Below, in pieces: positions 26,201-33,879 of a DNA stretch of 64,000 nt. A program made the position numbers and the translations under genes. This stretch comes from Streptomyces lucensis JCM 4490. Lineage in GTDB: Bacteria; Actinomycetota; Actinomycetes; Streptomycetales; Streptomycetaceae. The DNA is taken from the NCBI RefSeq assembly GCF_014650035.1, contig NZ_BMUE01000023.1, positions 23,940 through 87,939 on the forward strand, written 5' to 3'. How positions within the stretch are numbered: position 1 is the first letter of the stretch; every line of letters begins with the position of its first letter. The notes under the pieces were generated by a model. That model saw only the letters and a program-made list of their open reading frames with translations, was not told where the DNA came from and did no database searches.

Positions 26201-26901
26201 TCGAGTTGCAGGTCCTTGAGCCGTCGCACCCAATGGCTGGAGGTGAAGCCGCGGGCCGTCTCGGTTTCCTCCATCCAGCGGGCGGTCTCGGCGAGTTCGG
26301 CCAGCGGGATCTCCAGGGGACGGCCTGCGGCGTGCGGGACACGGCTCAGGTCGTGGCCGGTCGCCGGCGGGAAACACAGCTGTTCGGGGATGGTCACGGA
26401 GGCGGGCCGGTGCCGCTCGGTGAACCGGGACTGGCCCGCCGGCGCAGGCGGCAGTTGCCGTTGGTCGAAGTCCGGAAGCCGGGACAGCGCATGCTCGAAC
26501 CTGTCGAAGCGGTCCGCAGCGATGGTGGGTTCGACGCGCCACGCCGGTCCTCCTCCCTCGGGCAGCCGGTAGCCGCGGAGCCGTTCGGGCAGCTGGACGT
26601 ACGTCTCCAGGCACTGGTGCCACATGCGGCGGCGACGCAGCTTCCACAACAGGTGGCGTGCCACATCCAGCCGGGCGCTCTGTGCCGGTCTGGTGGCGAT
26701 GCCCGCGGCCGCGGCAAAGGGGTAGCCGCCCAGGAGGGTGTAGACGCCGTGGGCGTCGCCGGACGGGTCGAGACCCTCCATGAGGTAGAGGCCAAGTTCT
26801 ACCTGGCAGAGCAGCGAGGGGTTTACGTCCTGGTGTTCTTGGGGCCAGACAGGCTCCAGGGCTTTGGCCAATTTCTGGTACCACTCGCTGCTGTTACGCA
26901 C
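23248..26901 (-). CDS. DinG/XPD-type helicase of the pPIWI-RE operon
   Basis: A 1217-aa superfamily-2 helicase read from GTG 26901, overlapping the upstream gene by 8 bp. A ~240-residue N-terminal region precedes the motor. Motif I is GMVGAGKST (259-267); motif II is VDEAD (470-474); SGTSWAGTS (motif III-like), a LLLVGSYQDAR strand, and WQVIGRLVRGG (motif VI) complete it. Between Walker A and the DEAD box lie Cys371, Cys413, Cys419 and Cys462, spaced as could suit an XPD/DinG Fe-S cluster. It would unwind DNA or DNA-RNA hybrids for the PIWI and nuclease partners. The pPIWI-RE gene begins 26 bp downstream. Confidence 0.85.
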   Translation of the reverse strand: MRNSSEWYQKLAKALEPVWPQEHQDVNPSLLCQVELGLYLMEGLDPSGDAHGVYTLLGGYPFAAAAGIATRPAQSARLDVARHLLWKLRRRRMWHQCLETYVQLPERLRGYRLPEGGGPAWRVEPTIAADRFDRFEHALSRLPDFDQRQLPPAPAGQSRFTERHRPASVTIPEQLCFPPATGHDLSRVPHAAGRPLEIPLAELAETARWMEETETARGFTSSHWVRRLKDLQLDTRSADGQRFEKTTVLRMDRLLHLVGMVGAGKSTLMHLIAVWGARKGLRITLVVGDVAEQLTVVGQFRDLDLQAAPVIGGTTRDQHASRLHRRLAARGQASLLQQDDPAFDDLSSVCILDAQRGLEAAEPLRYVDAPCTELRPVKKPGPTAVGEIPMPVYRHDLSEAPAESEMSRSDHGCPVWSVCPRHAPDRELVDALIWVANPASLLQSAVPNHLNAERLRHLELACLRSDIIIVDEADRVQMQLDTAFAPSATLIVRGPDSWLDRLGIHKIDELARQGRLPLSARDVERWSASLDLVHVAANRLYRRLITDHDLRRWADIEYFSAWTLQEKLVNEWYPRPRVTGLLPNETSSDAEVYDSNDEADGDAPVPRTPDTEPWDIRRNEVTKAFDAFRDDPLGDRGSHSDLTDALVRSAGALLHHLDQTATSQRVRSVLDTLLTGSPLLDGSLRQEPPGPGKPARDPVDTWGSEPWLEREARRLEFTLVLAALHQRLERVTFLWPQAEAALHLDTADNELSRRPPLDYAPVVPEAPMGNVLGFQYLPEDPERGPDGDEHRSGTLRFFRCAGVGRELLLHLPELGADPAAGRPGPHVLLMSGTSWAGTSTRAHVMAPVQAILKPHQAAVDSIRKTLFTTLFLYDGEGTPLTLSGARLDTRDRVLAQMVTQLGKSAPGSTSLLDQELRQIEDGERRRALLLVGSYQDARIAADLLERMPRWRGKVRVLASDKAELDHAGPGDTATGDFTGACAVRRGDLAAFAKDEDAEVLVAPLMAIERGHNILNQSHKAAFGTVLFLARPHPRPDDLSLAVFAINDWVTRFVRNQPDAEAGTFGKLVADAADMDTAGLAFRLAARKEWRRLLSRRYIYSQLNDAEKTSFAWDQLVTIWQVIGRLVRGGVPARVVFVDAAFAPALAEAGAPPAAATRSGRRRNDQGLLIKLRDVLAPYFADETTPELFADPADPALVRTLYHPLYDALCGLSARTDR

Positions 26902-28084
26902 TCGGGGATCCGTTCGTCGGTGCGGAGTCCGTCAGGTGGGGGCCGTCGGCCCCGCGGAGGCGGGCTGTCGCGAGGGCGACGAGCCGGTCGTCAGTGAGCA
27001 GGGACAGGCCCGCGGCGGAGGCGGGACGGTTGCGGCGGTACGTGCCGAGGTAATCGCGGTGGGCTTCGGCCTGTTCGCGGGGAACCACCCAGCACGCTTC
27101 GTCGTAGGGCGGCTCTGGGCGAACGGGTTTCGCGGACCGGCCAAGCAGCCCGGGATGCTTCCAGTCCTTGACGTCGATGGACCAGATATGCCCGTCGGGG
27201 AAGGTCACACGCAAGTCGTAGGCGTCGAAGCCGGGCCAGAGCTGGACCTCGAGCCCCAGCGTGCGCAGTCGGGCTTCCAGTTCGACCTCGGCACGTCCCG
27301 GTCCGGTGACGAACTGCCTTAGCGGTCGCACGAGTTGCAGCAGTCCGGCCACTTCGGCTCCGGTCAGGGTCCGTCCGTGCGGCGGTGCGCCCCGGCGTCG
27401 GCACCGGTCTCTCTCGCACCACCACGCGCCGTCGGCGAGCGGCGTGAGCAAGGTCAGGCAGCGACCGCAGGTGACGTAGCCGCCCTGGAATTCGTAGGAG
27501 GCCGGGACCGGGGCGTAGCACTGGTCCAGTAGTTCTTGTACGGGGGCGAGGGACAGGTCGGTCTCGGTCTCGAACCGTTCCACTCCGGTGAGTACCGGTC
27601 GTTCGACCAGGAGCCTGCGGAAGGCGACGTAGGACTCGGGTGATGACGCCTTGCGGCAAAGGCGCATGGCCGTGTGAACGACCTCCCGGTCGAATTGCGC
27701 GGCGCCGGCATCCTTACCTCTGATCCACCACTCGTGGCACAGCTGGGTGGGAACCCGTGCCTCGGGGTCCACCAGGTAGTCGTCCGGTCCGAAAGCATCC
27801 GGCGGCAGGTCCAAGGGCCAGTCCTCCAGGGGGCGGCTGTGGCACCAAAAGAGCAGTTCCGGCAGGCTTTTCGGGATCTCCTCGACGCCCCTGAGGAGGC
27901 AGGCCAGGACGGTCCGGTCGAGCGCTCGCTGGGCTTCCGCCGGGTAGGGCAGTTTGAAGGAGGAGAGCGAGCCGAAGTCGGCGAGCTGGATGACGGCGCC
28001 GGCCAGCGTGCGGACGAGCCGCACGTCGGGGAAGTCGAGCCAGTCACCCCACTGGGCTGCGTGGGCGTCAAAGACGGTGGCCAT
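26894..28084 (-). CDS. REase-like component of the pPIWI-RE operon with zinc ribbon
   Basis: A 396-aa protein. The start at ATG 28084 overlaps the TGA of the upstream gene (TGATG), which sets the start and indicates coupling. Two parts are visible: a helical N-terminal region with a zinc-ribbon pattern (Cys206, 209, 223, 228), and a C-terminal PD-(D/E)xK-like fold with an acidic helix near Glu268/Glu270, GFDAYDLRV (Asp290) and WSIDVKDWK (Asp304-x-Lys306) as the catalytic hairpin. This fits the restriction-endonuclease-fold partner described for pPIWI-RE systems. Catalytic assignment is from motif spacing only. Confidence 0.75.
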   Translation of the reverse strand: MATVFDAHAAQWGDWLDFPDVRLVRTLAGAVIQLADFGSLSSFKLPYPAEAQRALDRTVLACLLRGVEEIPKSLPELLFWCHSRPLEDWPLDLPPDAFGPDDYLVDPEARVPTQLCHEWWIRGKDAGAAQFDREVVHTAMRLCRKASSPESYVAFRRLLVERPVLTGVERFETETDLSLAPVQELLDQCYAPVPASYEFQGGYVTCGRCLTLLTPLADGAWWCERDRCRRRGAPPHGRTLTGAEVAGLLQLVRPLRQFVTGPGRAEVELEARLRTLGLEVQLWPGFDAYDLRVTFPDGHIWSIDVKDWKHPGLLGRSAKPVRPEPPYDEACWVVPREQAEAHRDYLGTYRRNRPASAAGLSLLTDDRLVALATARLRGADGPHLTDSAPTNGSPSA

Positions 28085-29916
28085 CAGGAATCCTGCCTTG
28101 TCGGAGCGAGGTGTTCGATGCCCGCGCGGCACCATTCGAGGGCTTCGCAGCCGTCGCAATGCCGACCTGGAGCGGTCGGATAGTCCTGGTCTCGGGACCA
28201 GGGCTGGGCGAGTTGCGCGATCACCTCTCGCGCTTCATCGACGGTCCCCGGGTGTGAGGGGTCGAGTTCCTCAAAGGTCACGTCGTCGGTGTGCAGCAGT
28301 TCGAGCTCCACCCGGGAGCGCGCCGTGTCTCCGCCCAGGACGCCGGCGGCCAGCATCAGGACGCCGAGCGCCAGCTGAGGGTAGAGCTTCAGCAGCGGCT
28401 CGCCCTCATAGAGATATCTGCTCGCGGTCTTGGTCTCCCGCCAGATCCAGCCCCCGCGGCGGGTGTGGAGCAGATCGGGGGTGGCTATCAGCACAAGGCC
28501 GAGTCCGGCGTCGTAGCAGACCGCCTGGTACTGCACCCGCACCTCTTCTTCTGCGGCGAGGCCGTCCAAGGGGCAGTAGAAGTTATGCTGTTCGAGCATG
28601 GCGGCACCGTCGAGTGCCTCTTGACCGGTCAGGTGCAGACCGCCGGCACCCCAGGACGCCGGGTCCGCCGGGCCGGGAAAGGTCTCGCAGCTTCGGTAGG
28701 GCGTGCCGGCGTGCCGCTGGTTCAGAATGGCATCGACCACACGGCCGCGCCGGACTTCTGGGCTCTCGGGCGTCGAGGAGCGCAGCTTGAGCTGCCGGGT
28801 CGCGTGATACTTCGCCGGACAGTCCCGATAGGCGCGCAGATCAGTGACCGAGACGCTGCGGCGGGGACGTCGGCGCTTCGGCGGCGTAATGCTCAGAATC
28901 TCCGGGCTGCGCGGGAGGGCCTGGCAGCCGGCCAGTGCCTTGCAGTCGATGCAGCCGGTGCCGGGGCTGGTCCCGCTACCGTCGATGGCCTGGAGTAACG
29001 AAGGCCACCCCGCCGCCGTGAAGTGCAGACGCGCTTCTTGTCTGTTCCAGTCGAGCAGCTCGTTCCGCTTGCCGTCTCCACAACCGAATTCGATGACCCG
29101 GACGCGCTCGGGCAGGGCGGCTCGGTGCTGGGGAAGTTCACCGAAGGGGACCGGGGTGTGCCGCTTGCGCCATCCTGCGACCGCGGGGCGCCCTCGCGCC
29201 ACCACGTATGCGGCTACGGCCTTCTCCGCTTCGGGTCGGTCATCCTTGGCGGTGCCGAAGGTGAGCAGCCACAGTTCTCTCGTGGAGCCGTCGAGGGCCG
29301 CGTAGCGGCGTCCCCAAGCGGTCATTTCATAGGTGTCCGCGCCCCGGGAGTCGACCGGGCCCGGGTCCGTGCCGACCACCCAGGTGTCACGGACCGGAAC
29401 CGTGAGCGGCAGGTCGGCGGCCTCGCGGGCGTGCTGGTCTGCGGCTCTGGCCGCCAGATAGCGACGGACCGCCTCGGCTGACCAGGACATCAGCAAGGGG
29501 TGCGCTTCACTGCGCCGGTAGAGCCCGAAGGTCCCGTTTGTGCGCCGAAGTTCCCCGATCACCCACTCCGGGTCCTTGCGCTCGTGTTCAATCAGGTCGA
29601 GTGCATCCATGAAGACCTTGAGTGTGAAGTCTTGTAATTTTTCGGCAAGTTGAGGGGGTCCGGGATCTGCAATCAGCATCGGCCTGGCGTCGCTGGCCCG
29701 CTTCGTGGGGCAGTCCCGGGGGTCGAGGCGCGCCGCAGCGAGGTTCGTGCGTACCAGCCTGATGTCACCGCTGGTCCCGGCAGGGCGCGGCCCACTGCTC
29801 ACGGTCTCCTCCAAGCAGTTCGGACAGGACAGCCCGATACGGCACCACCGAGTGGGCGCACCAGGTTCCGGCATATCCAGCATGACACAAAACAGCTGTG
29901 AACTCAGTCCATGCAC
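28084..29916 (-). CDS. Tandem Cas4/RecB-like Fe-S nuclease heading the pPIWI-RE operon
   Basis: A 610-aa protein from GTG 29916 (an in-frame ATG at 29883 is an alternative). The C-terminal half is a RecB/Cas4-type nuclease: YRDCPAKY (Cys366) after the SVSVTDLRAY helix, ATPDLL (Asp481), ETK (Glu494/Lys496) and a terminal C-x2-C-x5-C (587, 590, 596) that with Cys366 would hold a 4Fe-4S cluster. The N-terminal half repeats the frame of this pattern: RDCPTKR (Cys69) and GCIDCKALAGC (322, 325, 331), but no clear D...ExK. It therefore looks like a duplicated nuclease in which the first copy is structural. It is first in the operon and divergent from a protein kinase. Confidence 0.75.
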   Translation of the reverse strand: MHGLSSQLFCVMLDMPEPGAPTRWCRIGLSCPNCLEETVSSGPRPAGTSGDIRLVRTNLAAARLDPRDCPTKRASDARPMLIADPGPPQLAEKLQDFTLKVFMDALDLIEHERKDPEWVIGELRRTNGTFGLYRRSEAHPLLMSWSAEAVRRYLAARAADQHAREAADLPLTVPVRDTWVVGTDPGPVDSRGADTYEMTAWGRRYAALDGSTRELWLLTFGTAKDDRPEAEKAVAAYVVARGRPAVAGWRKRHTPVPFGELPQHRAALPERVRVIEFGCGDGKRNELLDWNRQEARLHFTAAGWPSLLQAIDGSGTSPGTGCIDCKALAGCQALPRSPEILSITPPKRRRPRRSVSVTDLRAYRDCPAKYHATRQLKLRSSTPESPEVRRGRVVDAILNQRHAGTPYRSCETFPGPADPASWGAGGLHLTGQEALDGAAMLEQHNFYCPLDGLAAEEEVRVQYQAVCYDAGLGLVLIATPDLLHTRRGGWIWRETKTASRYLYEGEPLLKLYPQLALGVLMLAAGVLGGDTARSRVELELLHTDDVTFEELDPSHPGTVDEAREVIAQLAQPWSRDQDYPTAPGRHCDGCEALEWCRAGIEHLAPTRQDS

Positions 29917-30043
29917 GACTTAGTCTTCGATCGCTTTACACTGGGCACATCCGCCACGCAACGGTCTGGTGGAACCGGGAACTCGCCACCGTCGCGCCTC
30001 TTCTGCGTACCAGAGGCGGGACGCTTCACAGGCAAGGGGCGGC
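29917..30043. promoter_or_regulatory. Divergent promoter region, pPIWI-RE operon and kinase
   Basis: The only 127 bp between the start of the four-gene pPIWI-RE operon (leftward) and the kinase gene (rightward). It must contain both promoters. A TACACT hexamer at 29937-29942 could be a -10 box for the kinase, but no matching -35 is obvious. The shared region is the sequence-level reason to suspect co-regulation. Confidence 0.45.
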
Positions 30044-31489
30044 ATGAAGAAGGACGCGGTGCTGGGCAGCCGGTACAAACTGCTCAAGCACCTGGGCAGC
30101 GGCGGCATGGCCGTGGTCTGGCTGGCGAGGGACCTGCGGGACGACAGGCTCGTGGCCGTCAAATGCCTGCGCACACAGAACGAGCTCCTGGACGCGCTCG
30201 ACGAAGACGAGGCGCACGACGAACTTCGGCGCGTGCGTGGCCGGTTCCGGCGCGAGGGCACCCTTCTGGGACGGCTGCATAACAGGAGCATTCCCCAGCT
30301 CTATGACCAGGGCACTCACCACGCCGAGCCCTACCTCGTCATGCGCTACGTCGCTGGCAAGCCCCTGCACCGATTTTTGGAGCAGTACACCCCCACCATC
30401 GAGGTCAGCGCGGCCATCGGGGTTCAGATCGCCGAGGCACTGACCTGCGCCCATGACCTGCCGGTGGTGCACCGCGACCTCAAGCCGTACAACTTGATCA
30501 TCGATGAGAACGGCGTGGTCGTCCTCATCGACTTCGGCATCGCCAAGCCGCTCTGGCCCGGCGTCACCGACTACACCCAGCACGGATCCACCGTCGGCAG
30601 CAGAGGGTACGAGGCCCCGGAGCAGATCCTGGAACGCCAGATCACCCCGAAGACCGACCTGTATGCGCTGGGCTGCGTCCTCTACCACCTGCTGACCGGC
30701 CATCCGCCGTTCTCCGGGGACGGGCTGAAGGACCAACATGTGCATGCCTCGCCGATCCCGCCGACCTGTCATGTCGGGCACATCCCGGCAGAGCTCGAGA
30801 GGCTGGTACTGAAGTTGCTGGCGAAGGGGCCGGAGGACCGGCCGACGGACGCCCGCATGGTCGCAGAGGTGCTGCGGAAGTACGCGCCGCGTCCGGGTGA
30901 CGCTGCCCCGTCCCCTCGGCTAGAGCCGGACCCGACGCGTCCGTTGCGCTTGCCCGACGAGTACGACCTGCCGATCGCGCCCGCGACACCGATGGCTAAG
31001 TCCAATTCCGGCAGGAGGCGACGCGGTTCCGGGTTCCTCAGCCGCCGGATGTTTCAGGAAGTCACTACCGAGGCCGAAGCGGAGGTCGAATCCGGTGAGC
31101 CGGCGAGTGCGGTAGACAAGCTGCTGGAGCTGCTGCCCGCCGCCCGCCGGGATTGGGGCGCCTTCGACCCCGGCGTCCGGACGGCCTTGCGCGTGGCCGC
31201 GAACGGCATGCGTGTGGCCGGGCGCTGCAAGGAGGCGATCGCCCTCTTTGAGGCTCTGACCCTGCGGGCTGAGGGCAAGGCGAGCCCGGATGAGCTGGCC
31301 GACTACCTGGAGGGCACTCTGGGTGCGGCGGAGTGCCGTATCCCCTTCGGTGACTTGCTTCCGGCCGCGGCGGCGCGGGCCATGGTGCTCGAACGGATGG
31401 CCCACGTCACGGGCCCGCGCGCCCAAGTGCTTGCTGAGCGATGCCGAGAGGTCGGCATCGAGCTCGAGGAGCTGGGCTTCGGCATCTAG
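30044..31489 (+). CDS. Cytoplasmic Hanks-type Ser/Thr protein kinase with helical C-terminus
   Basis: A 481-aa kinase with complete motifs: Gly-rich loop LGSGGMAVVW, VAVKCL lysine, HRDLKPYNLI catalytic loop, DFGIAKP metal loop and APEQI. No transmembrane helix or PASTA domain is present, unlike PknB. After ~270 residues of kinase and a Pro/Arg-rich linker, the last ~140 residues are helical and TPR-like (ALRVAANGMRVAGRCKEAIALFEAL). The ATG at 30044 starts 11 residues before the Gly-rich loop. Its divergent position next to the pPIWI-RE operon suggests, but does not prove, a regulatory role in that system; a stand-alone abortive-infection kinase is the alternative. Confidence 0.88.
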   Translation: MKKDAVLGSRYKLLKHLGSGGMAVVWLARDLRDDRLVAVKCLRTQNELLDALDEDEAHDELRRVRGRFRREGTLLGRLHNRSIPQLYDQGTHHAEPYLVMRYVAGKPLHRFLEQYTPTIEVSAAIGVQIAEALTCAHDLPVVHRDLKPYNLIIDENGVVVLIDFGIAKPLWPGVTDYTQHGSTVGSRGYEAPEQILERQITPKTDLYALGCVLYHLLTGHPPFSGDGLKDQHVHASPIPPTCHVGHIPAELERLVLKLLAKGPEDRPTDARMVAEVLRKYAPRPGDAAPSPRLEPDPTRPLRLPDEYDLPIAPATPMAKSNSGRRRRGSGFLSRRMFQEVTTEAEAEVESGEPASAVDKLLELLPAARRDWGAFDPGVRTALRVAANGMRVAGRCKEAIALFEALTLRAEGKASPDELADYLEGTLGAAECRIPFGDLLPAAAARAMVLERMAHVTGPRAQVLAERCREVGIELEELGFGI

Positions 31490-31706
31490 GCGATCTTGCA
31501 TAAGTAAGTTGCGCTCTGGCTGGCCGGACAGGTCGTTGGGTGAGTGTGCCTGGGCGGTGGCGTACTTCTCGCGTCTTCGGAGATCCTTTCCGGTCCAAGC
31601 TCATCAGTGATCGTTCCCCAGCGCCTGTGGGCCAACATCCATGTTCGGCGGGCAAGTCACGTACAGGGAGGTCCGGCGGGTGTACCGCAAGCGATCGGCG
31701 GCTTGC

Positions 31707-33800
31707 TCACGGACGCAAAGAGTGGAGCTTTCCCGCTGCGAGCCCGTCCCCGAGGCTCCGCACGAGAGCCTCGCCCACCGATGCGACCGAGCGGAGCGAC
31801 TCCTCAAGTGCCAGGAGTTCTCTGAAGGCCGCCGCATACGGTCGCTGTTCAACAAGTGCGAGCTGGAGCACCTGTAGCTTGCGTACGTCGATGCGGGCAG
31901 AGCTGGAAGTGTGGGAACCCGCTTGCCGCGCGTTCGCGGACGCACGCAGGCAGCCTGCGAGGAACCAGGGGTCGAGGACTTCGGGGTCCGGGCGCAGCGC
32001 GTAAAGCTGGGGTCCGAGCACCAAGGGCGTATCCTCTTGGACCCAGACGCGATACGCCCTCTCGACACCCGCCACGACGACATCCCCCGGCTCGGCCACG
32101 GTGAACGAACCCGTTCTGGCGCCCCGCTCTGCCTCGGCCCGGGCGAGCCAGCCCCCCGGCTGTCCTCCCAGGACCAGGTCGGGAACGCTCAAGGCCGGTA
32201 CTGCGCCATCTGGCAGCGCGTCGCCGTGCAGTAGTTCGCTGGGGAGCGTCTGCCCCTGTTGCAGCTTGAGAGCATGAGCACGGTGCAGGTCCGAGACCGT
32301 GATCGTGGACAGCGCCTCACTGCCCGCCGACAGGTCGATTGCCGCCAGAGACTGGGAGTGATCGCGCACTTCGTCGAGCAGGCCACCCAGGCGCCCCCAG
32401 GACTCATGGAGCTTGGCCTGGGCCTCTACGGCCGTCTCCGGTACGTGGCGGGCCGGCGTGAGATCTGTCTGTTCATTGAGCAGGTCCACCACGGGAACGG
32501 TGACACTCCCCTCAGGCAATTGCTTCCCTGCTCCTGCCTTCCTTTCTCCAGACCAGTCATAAGCACGTACCGCATCGAGTACGCGGCTGGTCAACTGCGG
32601 CCAATCGATGCCCTGAGCTCCTCTCGTCGCCCCATGCGATGTGGCTGCGTCGAGCAGAAACATGCGTTCGCCGGAAGCAGCGCTGCCCTCGGACTTGGGC
32701 ATCCGGAGAATCCACAACTGGAGTGAAACGCTGTGTGGTTGGGCAGCCCCGGCCGGAAGTGCGACGACTCCCTGCAGAGCGCCCGTCCGCAGTAGCGCCC
32801 CACGGATGCGCCTACCTGCGCGCCGAGAGGCCACCGCTGGCGGCAGCAGGAGTACAGCCACGCCGCCTGGCGCCAGTCGCGCCAGCGCGTGCTCAATCCA
32901 GGCGAGTTCGGGCTCGGTCCTCGGTGGCAGGCCGTAGACCCAGCGGGGGTCAATAGCCAGTTCCTCATGACCCCAGTCGCGCGCATTGAACGGGGGGTTG
33001 CACAGGACGATGTCGGCCCGGACACCGTCGTTTGGGTCCGCGCGGAGCGAGTCACCTGCCTTGATCCTCACAACGCCGCTTCCCCCCTCCGCGTCGGCGA
33101 AGCCCAGCCGCACTTCCGCCAGCGCGGCAAGTACCGAGTCGAGTTCGGTACCGATGAGCGCCGTAGTCCCGGGATCGGCGTCGGCGCTTCGCTCCGCCAT
33201 GCCCTCACCGACGGCCAGGAGCAACCCGCCGACACCGCAGGCGGGGTCGAGAACGGTGATCCGCCCATCCGCGCCCCGGTCCTCCTCCGCTCTGACGGCT
33301 AGAGCAACGTCTGCCATCAGTCGGGCCAGTGGGGCCGGGGTGGTGCCGACCTGCCGTACATGGGCGTCAAGCCAGCGTGTGAGCAGGAAGGTGAATGTCT
33401 CCCGCTCGCCTTCGTATCGTGCGACGTCGACCGTCTCGTTCATCACGCGAGCGGCCTCGTCCGGAAGCAAGGAATGCTCGGGTGCGGCCTGATCCACGCC
33501 TGTCGCGGCAAGCAGGCGGCGGCCGGCTTCGGCGAGCGCCGTGCCCATCACCGCACGATCCCCCAGGGCCTCGTAGTGCGGCCACAGCCGCTCGCGCAAC
33601 CCGATCCGCTCGATCTTCCCGTGGGCGTACAGCCACCGTTCGATCTCCGAAAGGGAGAACTGCGGGCTGGTGTCTGTACCGCCGACCGGCATCGGGAACG
33701 AGACATGGCGCCGTCGCCAGTTACTTACAGCCGCTCGACCAACGCCCGCGATGCGCGCGATTCCCGCCAAAGTGACGGGCGCATCGTTGGATGATGACAT
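31707..33800 (-). CDS. N6-adenine DNA methylase (HsdM-like) with N-terminal HTH and HsdS-like tail
   Basis: A 697-aa protein. Residues 1-60 form a helix-turn-helix (GIARIAGVGRAAVSNWRRRH, then a SLSEIERWL helix). The methyltransferase core has motif I DPACGVGG (185-192) and motif IV NPPF (268-271), the class of type I M subunits. The C-terminal ~180 residues (QPGGWLARAEAE, GDVVVAGVERAYRV, LRASANARQAGS) resemble a target-recognition half of HsdS. It is therefore a self-contained M with S-like part. No HsdR is in the window. Convergent with the kinase. It could protect self DNA in a restriction-type defence, or be a BREX/Pgl-unrelated solitary methylase. Confidence 0.82.
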   Translation of the reverse strand: MSSSNDAPVTLAGIARIAGVGRAAVSNWRRRHVSFPMPVGGTDTSPQFSLSEIERWLYAHGKIERIGLRERLWPHYEALGDRAVMGTALAEAGRRLLAATGVDQAAPEHSLLPDEAARVMNETVDVARYEGERETFTFLLTRWLDAHVRQVGTTPAPLARLMADVALAVRAEEDRGADGRITVLDPACGVGGLLLAVGEGMAERSADADPGTTALIGTELDSVLAALAEVRLGFADAEGGSGVVRIKAGDSLRADPNDGVRADIVLCNPPFNARDWGHEELAIDPRWVYGLPPRTEPELAWIEHALARLAPGGVAVLLLPPAVASRRAGRRIRGALLRTGALQGVVALPAGAAQPHSVSLQLWILRMPKSEGSAASGERMFLLDAATSHGATRGAQGIDWPQLTSRVLDAVRAYDWSGERKAGAGKQLPEGSVTVPVVDLLNEQTDLTPARHVPETAVEAQAKLHESWGRLGGLLDEVRDHSQSLAAIDLSAGSEALSTITVSDLHRAHALKLQQGQTLPSELLHGDALPDGAVPALSVPDLVLGGQPGGWLARAEAERGARTGSFTVAEPGDVVVAGVERAYRVWVQEDTPLVLGPQLYALRPDPEVLDPWFLAGCLRASANARQAGSHTSSSARIDVRKLQVLQLALVEQRPYAAAFRELLALEESLRSVASVGEALVRSLGDGLAAGKLHSLRP

Positions 33801-33879
33801 GTGGTTCTCCGAGCAGGACGGCGACTTTCGGACGGGTCTGACACAGGATGCCGACACCGTAGCTCAGCCGCCCCCATCA

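Noticed and set aside
24337..26997. A long plus-strand frame opposite the helicase gene
   Set aside because: High-GC third-position artefact; no motifs, and the minus-strand helicase explains the region.
28084..29916. Cas4-like nuclease taken as part of a CRISPR-Cas locus
   Set aside because: No repeat-spacer array, Cas1, Cas2 or effector is present; the gene is coupled to pPIWI-RE genes instead.
30044..33800. Kinase plus N6-methylase as a Pgl/BREX system
   Set aside because: The kinase lacks PglW features, the methylase is HsdM-like rather than PglX-like, the two genes are convergent, and no PglZ or PglY/BrxC is in the window.
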